DNA of 6,130 nucleotides from an uncultured Planctomycetaceae bacterium (lineage in GTDB: Bacteria; Planctomycetota; Planctomycetia; Pirellulales; UBA1268), in the NCBI GenBank assembly GCA_903958265.1, contig CAJBSQ010000483.1, positions 1-6,130 on the forward strand. Direction: 5' to 3'. The number at the start of each line of letters is the position of its first letter. Positions within the stretch are counted from its first letter, which is position 1. The position numbers and the translations under genes are program-made. This document shows positions 3,794-6,130 of the stretch, piece after piece. Under the pieces are notes generated by a model that saw only the letters and a list, made by a program, of their open reading frames with translations, was not told the DNA's origin and did no database searches.

Positions 3794-6130
3794 CTACCGG
3801 GGCTCGCGGCGGCAAAACCGGGCCAACGCGGCGATCAGCCCCGCCGCGAGCAGCGCCCATCCAGGCAGAGCCGGACGGAGGAGCATCACCCAGACTCCCC
3901 CGATCGCCGCGACGAGCCACGGCCACGCCCAGGTGATCGCGACCGACCAGGCTGCGAGCCAGCGGCCAGACACGCTCCAGCCAATGACCAACGCCGCCAT
4001 CAATGCCACGCTGGCCAGACCTCGGGATGCGACGGCGTCGGTGCGGCGGCGGACCGCACGGACGGTCACCCCCGCTGGTTCGTTGGCCACCAGGTGCACG
4101 CGGGTCCGGCCGGCGGTCGGCTGCGTCTGCACGGCCCGCTCCCACGCCGATTCGACGGCGGGCCGGTCGCCCGCCTGCCTCGTCATCGCGAACCGCACGA
4201 GCCGCTCCCGGTCAGGTTCCGCCGCGTGGCTGATGGCCACGTCGAACAACGCGGCGATCCGCTGCCGGCCGGCCGCCTGCATGGTCTGCCAGGCCGCGGC
4301 GTCGATCACGCGGGCCGGCTCCGCGACTCGCAGCTGCATGCCTCCCGGAGCATCGATCGTCCAGAGCACATCCTGACTGGGCAGACCTTCGATCCGGGGC
4401 GGTTCGATGCGGATGGCGTCGCCCGAGGTGGGCCTGCCACCAGCCTCTCCGGAGAACACCACCAGGATCGACCGCGGCCACTGGATGTCTTGAAGTCGCA
4501 CGTCCCACCCACCCGCTCCGACGGGTACGGCCTGGGTCTCGCGGCCATCCACGAGCACGTCGAAGAGCCGCAGACCAGCCGGCATCCGCAGCCGCACCGT
4601 TGGCTCCGCCGTCGCCAGGTCGAACCGCGCCATGCCCCACACGCGGCTCCGGCCGTCGAGCACGACGTGCACGCTGGTCGCCTCGACGGCGTTGCCCAGG
4701 GCGGCCGGCAGCGCGGCAGCGGGCCCGACCACCGGCCGATCGGTCACCACCTCGCTCGCCTGTCGTTCGCTGAGCACGTACGTCGGCCCGGGTTCGCCAG
4801 GGGCAACCTCGCACGCGGCGGCCGCTTCCACGCCGGCCTCACCGGTGGGCGACGCAGCGACGGCGGACACCCGCAGGTCTTGGCCGGCAGACTCGCGCCA
4901 CGACACGAGGAGCGGTGGACCCTCGCTCACGACGGCGCGGGCCAGTGGCATGTCGCCGGCGGCGAGCGGCCGCCCCTCGATCCGCGCCGTCAGCGTCACC
5001 CGAAACCTGCCTGATCGCGGCCGCTGCACGACCGTCGAGAGCCGCGTGGCCGTCGGCCGCGACACGCACACGTCGACTGGCACCGGCTGGGTGGCCGTCT
5101 CCTCGACCACCACGAGCCGGTCGACGATGGCCGACGCCGGCACCTCGATCGGCAGTTCGGTGAATGGGGATGACGCGGCGTCGATCTGGCACTCGAGCGA
5201 CAGGCCGACGTGGTCGGAGGCAAAGTCGACCTGCACTCGCTGCGTGAGGCGATCCGGCTGCGGCCGGCGACGGACAGCCATCCGAGCCCGCGCGACCGAT
5301 ATCGCGGGCGGATCGGCCCCCGCGCGGGAGCCGGCGGCCCGCGGGCCCACTGCCGACGACAGCTTCTCCGACCGCCAGACAGCCACGACACCAAGACCGT
5401 CTTCATCCCTCGGTCGCACCAGCGAGAAGCCGGCAGGAAGTTCGGGAATCAGATCGAGGTCGGCGGCGGCAAGACAGCGAACTGTTCTCAGATCGCTGCC
5501 GGCACCCTCGAGCCACACGCCAGGCACTTCAAACACTCCCACCGGACTGGCCAGGGGCATGGAAAACGTGAGTTCGAGCCGGCACGCGCCGGCCGTCGGC
5601 TCCGGCAGGTCCACGAGGTAGCGGCCGCTCCCCACGGGCCGCGGCGTGAGTGATCCGCCGGCCGTCGTCACCGGCTCGAGTGGCCCGTGCGTCCGCACCA
5701 CGACCGACCTCACCACGTTTCTGCCGCCGCGGATCTCGAAGGCCGCTTTCACCGTGCAGCCGTCCTCGCCCCAGACGACCTGATTGACGCTCACCGCCTC
5801 CTCCGGCACCGCGGCCAGCGGATGCCGTGGATCGACCGATCGCGCGAGCCGAACCCGCGTCGCCCGCGAGACATCGAAAACTCCCGCGTCGGCGGCGACA
5901 CAGAGCCACCCCCGCTCACCGGCGCCGCGGTCGCACTGCCATCGCACCGCGTTGACATCTGGGCCGCGGCCGCCGGCAGTCGGGGCGTCTTCGAAGACCA
6001 CGCGTGACTGCGCCGCTGGGGGGAGCCGCACGACCGTCGTCTCGACGATGCCCTCGCGGCTCCAGTGAGGCAGCATGTCGATCGCGATGCGATGGATGCC
6101 CGGCACGGTCACCGCGACTCTTGCCGTGCG
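3794..6130 (-). CDS. Large unrecognised exported/membrane protein, C-terminal part (5' truncated)
   Basis: The last 778 residues of a long protein of unknown function; the frame stays open through the right edge, so the true start is outside (a GTG at 6112 is inside the beta-rich sequence and unlikely to be the start). Residues 1 to about 640, counted from the edge, are Val/Arg/Pro-rich with alternating hydrophobic strands and repeated phrases such as VRLRMPAG, FRVTLTARIEG and LELTFSMP, suggesting serial beta-sandwich domains. A more helical, charged stretch (AAWQTMQAAGRQRIAAL, DRERLVRFAMTRQ) follows near 615-670. About 703-773 hold three hydrophobic segments (GLASVALMAALVIGW, a Trp-rich pair-length stretch, and GWALLAAGLIAALA), ending in a basic tail, CRREPR. 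The bulk probably faces outside the cytoplasm with the C-terminus in the membrane (inference). No catalytic motif, ATP-binding site or known domain is recognised. Codon use is strongly GC-rich. It precedes the peptidase gene by 204 bases on the same strand, so a shared operon is possible but unproven. Confidence 0.88.
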   Translation of the reverse strand, partial: RTARVAVTVPGIHRIAIDMLPHWSREGIVETTVVRLPPAAQSRVVFEDAPTAGGRGPDVNAVRWQCDRGAGERGWLCVAADAGVFDVSRATRVRLARSVDPRHPLAAVPEEAVSVNQVVWGEDGCTVKAAFEIRGGRNVVRSVVVRTHGPLEPVTTAGGSLTPRPVGSGRYLVDLPEPTAGACRLELTFSMPLASPVGVFEVPGVWLEGAGSDLRTVRCLAAADLDLIPELPAGFSLVRPRDEDGLGVVAVWRSEKLSSAVGPRAAGSRAGADPPAISVARARMAVRRRPQPDRLTQRVQVDFASDHVGLSLECQIDAASSPFTELPIEVPASAIVDRLVVVEETATQPVPVDVCVSRPTATRLSTVVQRPRSGRFRVTLTARIEGRPLAAGDMPLARAVVSEGPPLLVSWRESAGQDLRVSAVAASPTGEAGVEAAAACEVAPGEPGPTYVLSERQASEVVTDRPVVGPAAALPAALGNAVEATSVHVVLDGRSRVWGMARFDLATAEPTVRLRMPAGLRLFDVLVDGRETQAVPVGAGGWDVRLQDIQWPRSILVVFSGEAGGRPTSGDAIRIEPPRIEGLPSQDVLWTIDAPGGMQLRVAEPARVIDAAAWQTMQAAGRQRIAALFDVAISHAAEPDRERLVRFAMTRQAGDRPAVESAWERAVQTQPTAGRTRVHLVANEPAGVTVRAVRRRTDAVASRGLASVALMAALVIGWSVSGRWLAAWSVAITWAWPWLVAAIGGVWVMLLRPALPGWALLAAGLIAALARFCRREPR

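Noticed and set aside
3063..4376. Long plus-strand open frame (437 codons)
   Set aside because: It lies antisense to the peptidase and large membrane protein genes, spans their gap, and its product is Arg/Ser/Pro/Ala low complexity. It is a by-product of GC-rich codon use.

Overview
The window looks like chromosomal DNA of a GC-rich planctomycete, probably of the Pirellulales type (inference). The reasons are two exported proteins ending in PEP-CTERM sorting signals, an autotransporter-type beta-repeat protein, a secreted HEXXH peptidase of the MA-like kind, and a very long exported or membrane protein with no recognisable enzyme signature. I see no tRNA, rRNA, CRISPR array, transposase gene or phage gene.

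Layout: (1) A 5'-truncated plus-strand gene (from the left edge to 1642) encodes a Gly/Thr/Ser-rich beta-repeat surface protein with three full 47-residue tandem repeats, an autotransporter-associated beta-strand repeat and a PEP-CTERM anchor. (2) Just downstream on the same strand, 1694-2416 encodes the most striking protein here: a signal peptide, then a domain that aligns without gaps to eukaryotic ubiquitin (38 of 70 identical by my hand alignment), then a beta-rich domain and a PEP-CTERM anchor. (3) A convergent intergenic region (2417-2596) lies between inverted copies of a short GC-rich repeat. (4) The minus strand carries a secreted MA-like (gluzincin) metallopeptidase, 2597-3589. (5) After a 204-base gap, the 3' part of a large minus-strand gene with C-terminal membrane segments runs off the right edge.

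The first two genes probably supply cell-surface or matrix proteins handled by the PEP-CTERM/exosortase system, whose enzymes are not in the window. The ubiquitin-like domain has lost the C-terminal Gly-Gly, most of the Ile44 patch and the Lys48 and Lys63 equivalents, so it is not expected to work as a conjugated modifier; it looks like an acquired beta-grasp domain reused outside the cytoplasm. Its gene is less GC-rich than its neighbours, which fits acquisition.

A second theme is a family of short repeats (core AAATCGGGGACGGGAG). One copy forms a 13-bp hairpin at the end of the first gene, and two inverted copies bracket the gap between the convergent genes. Two unrelated proteins, the beta-repeat protein and the peptidase, both end in a KSGTG tail encoded by this repeat. 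The repeat resembles REP-type palindromes, but no partner transposase is visible.
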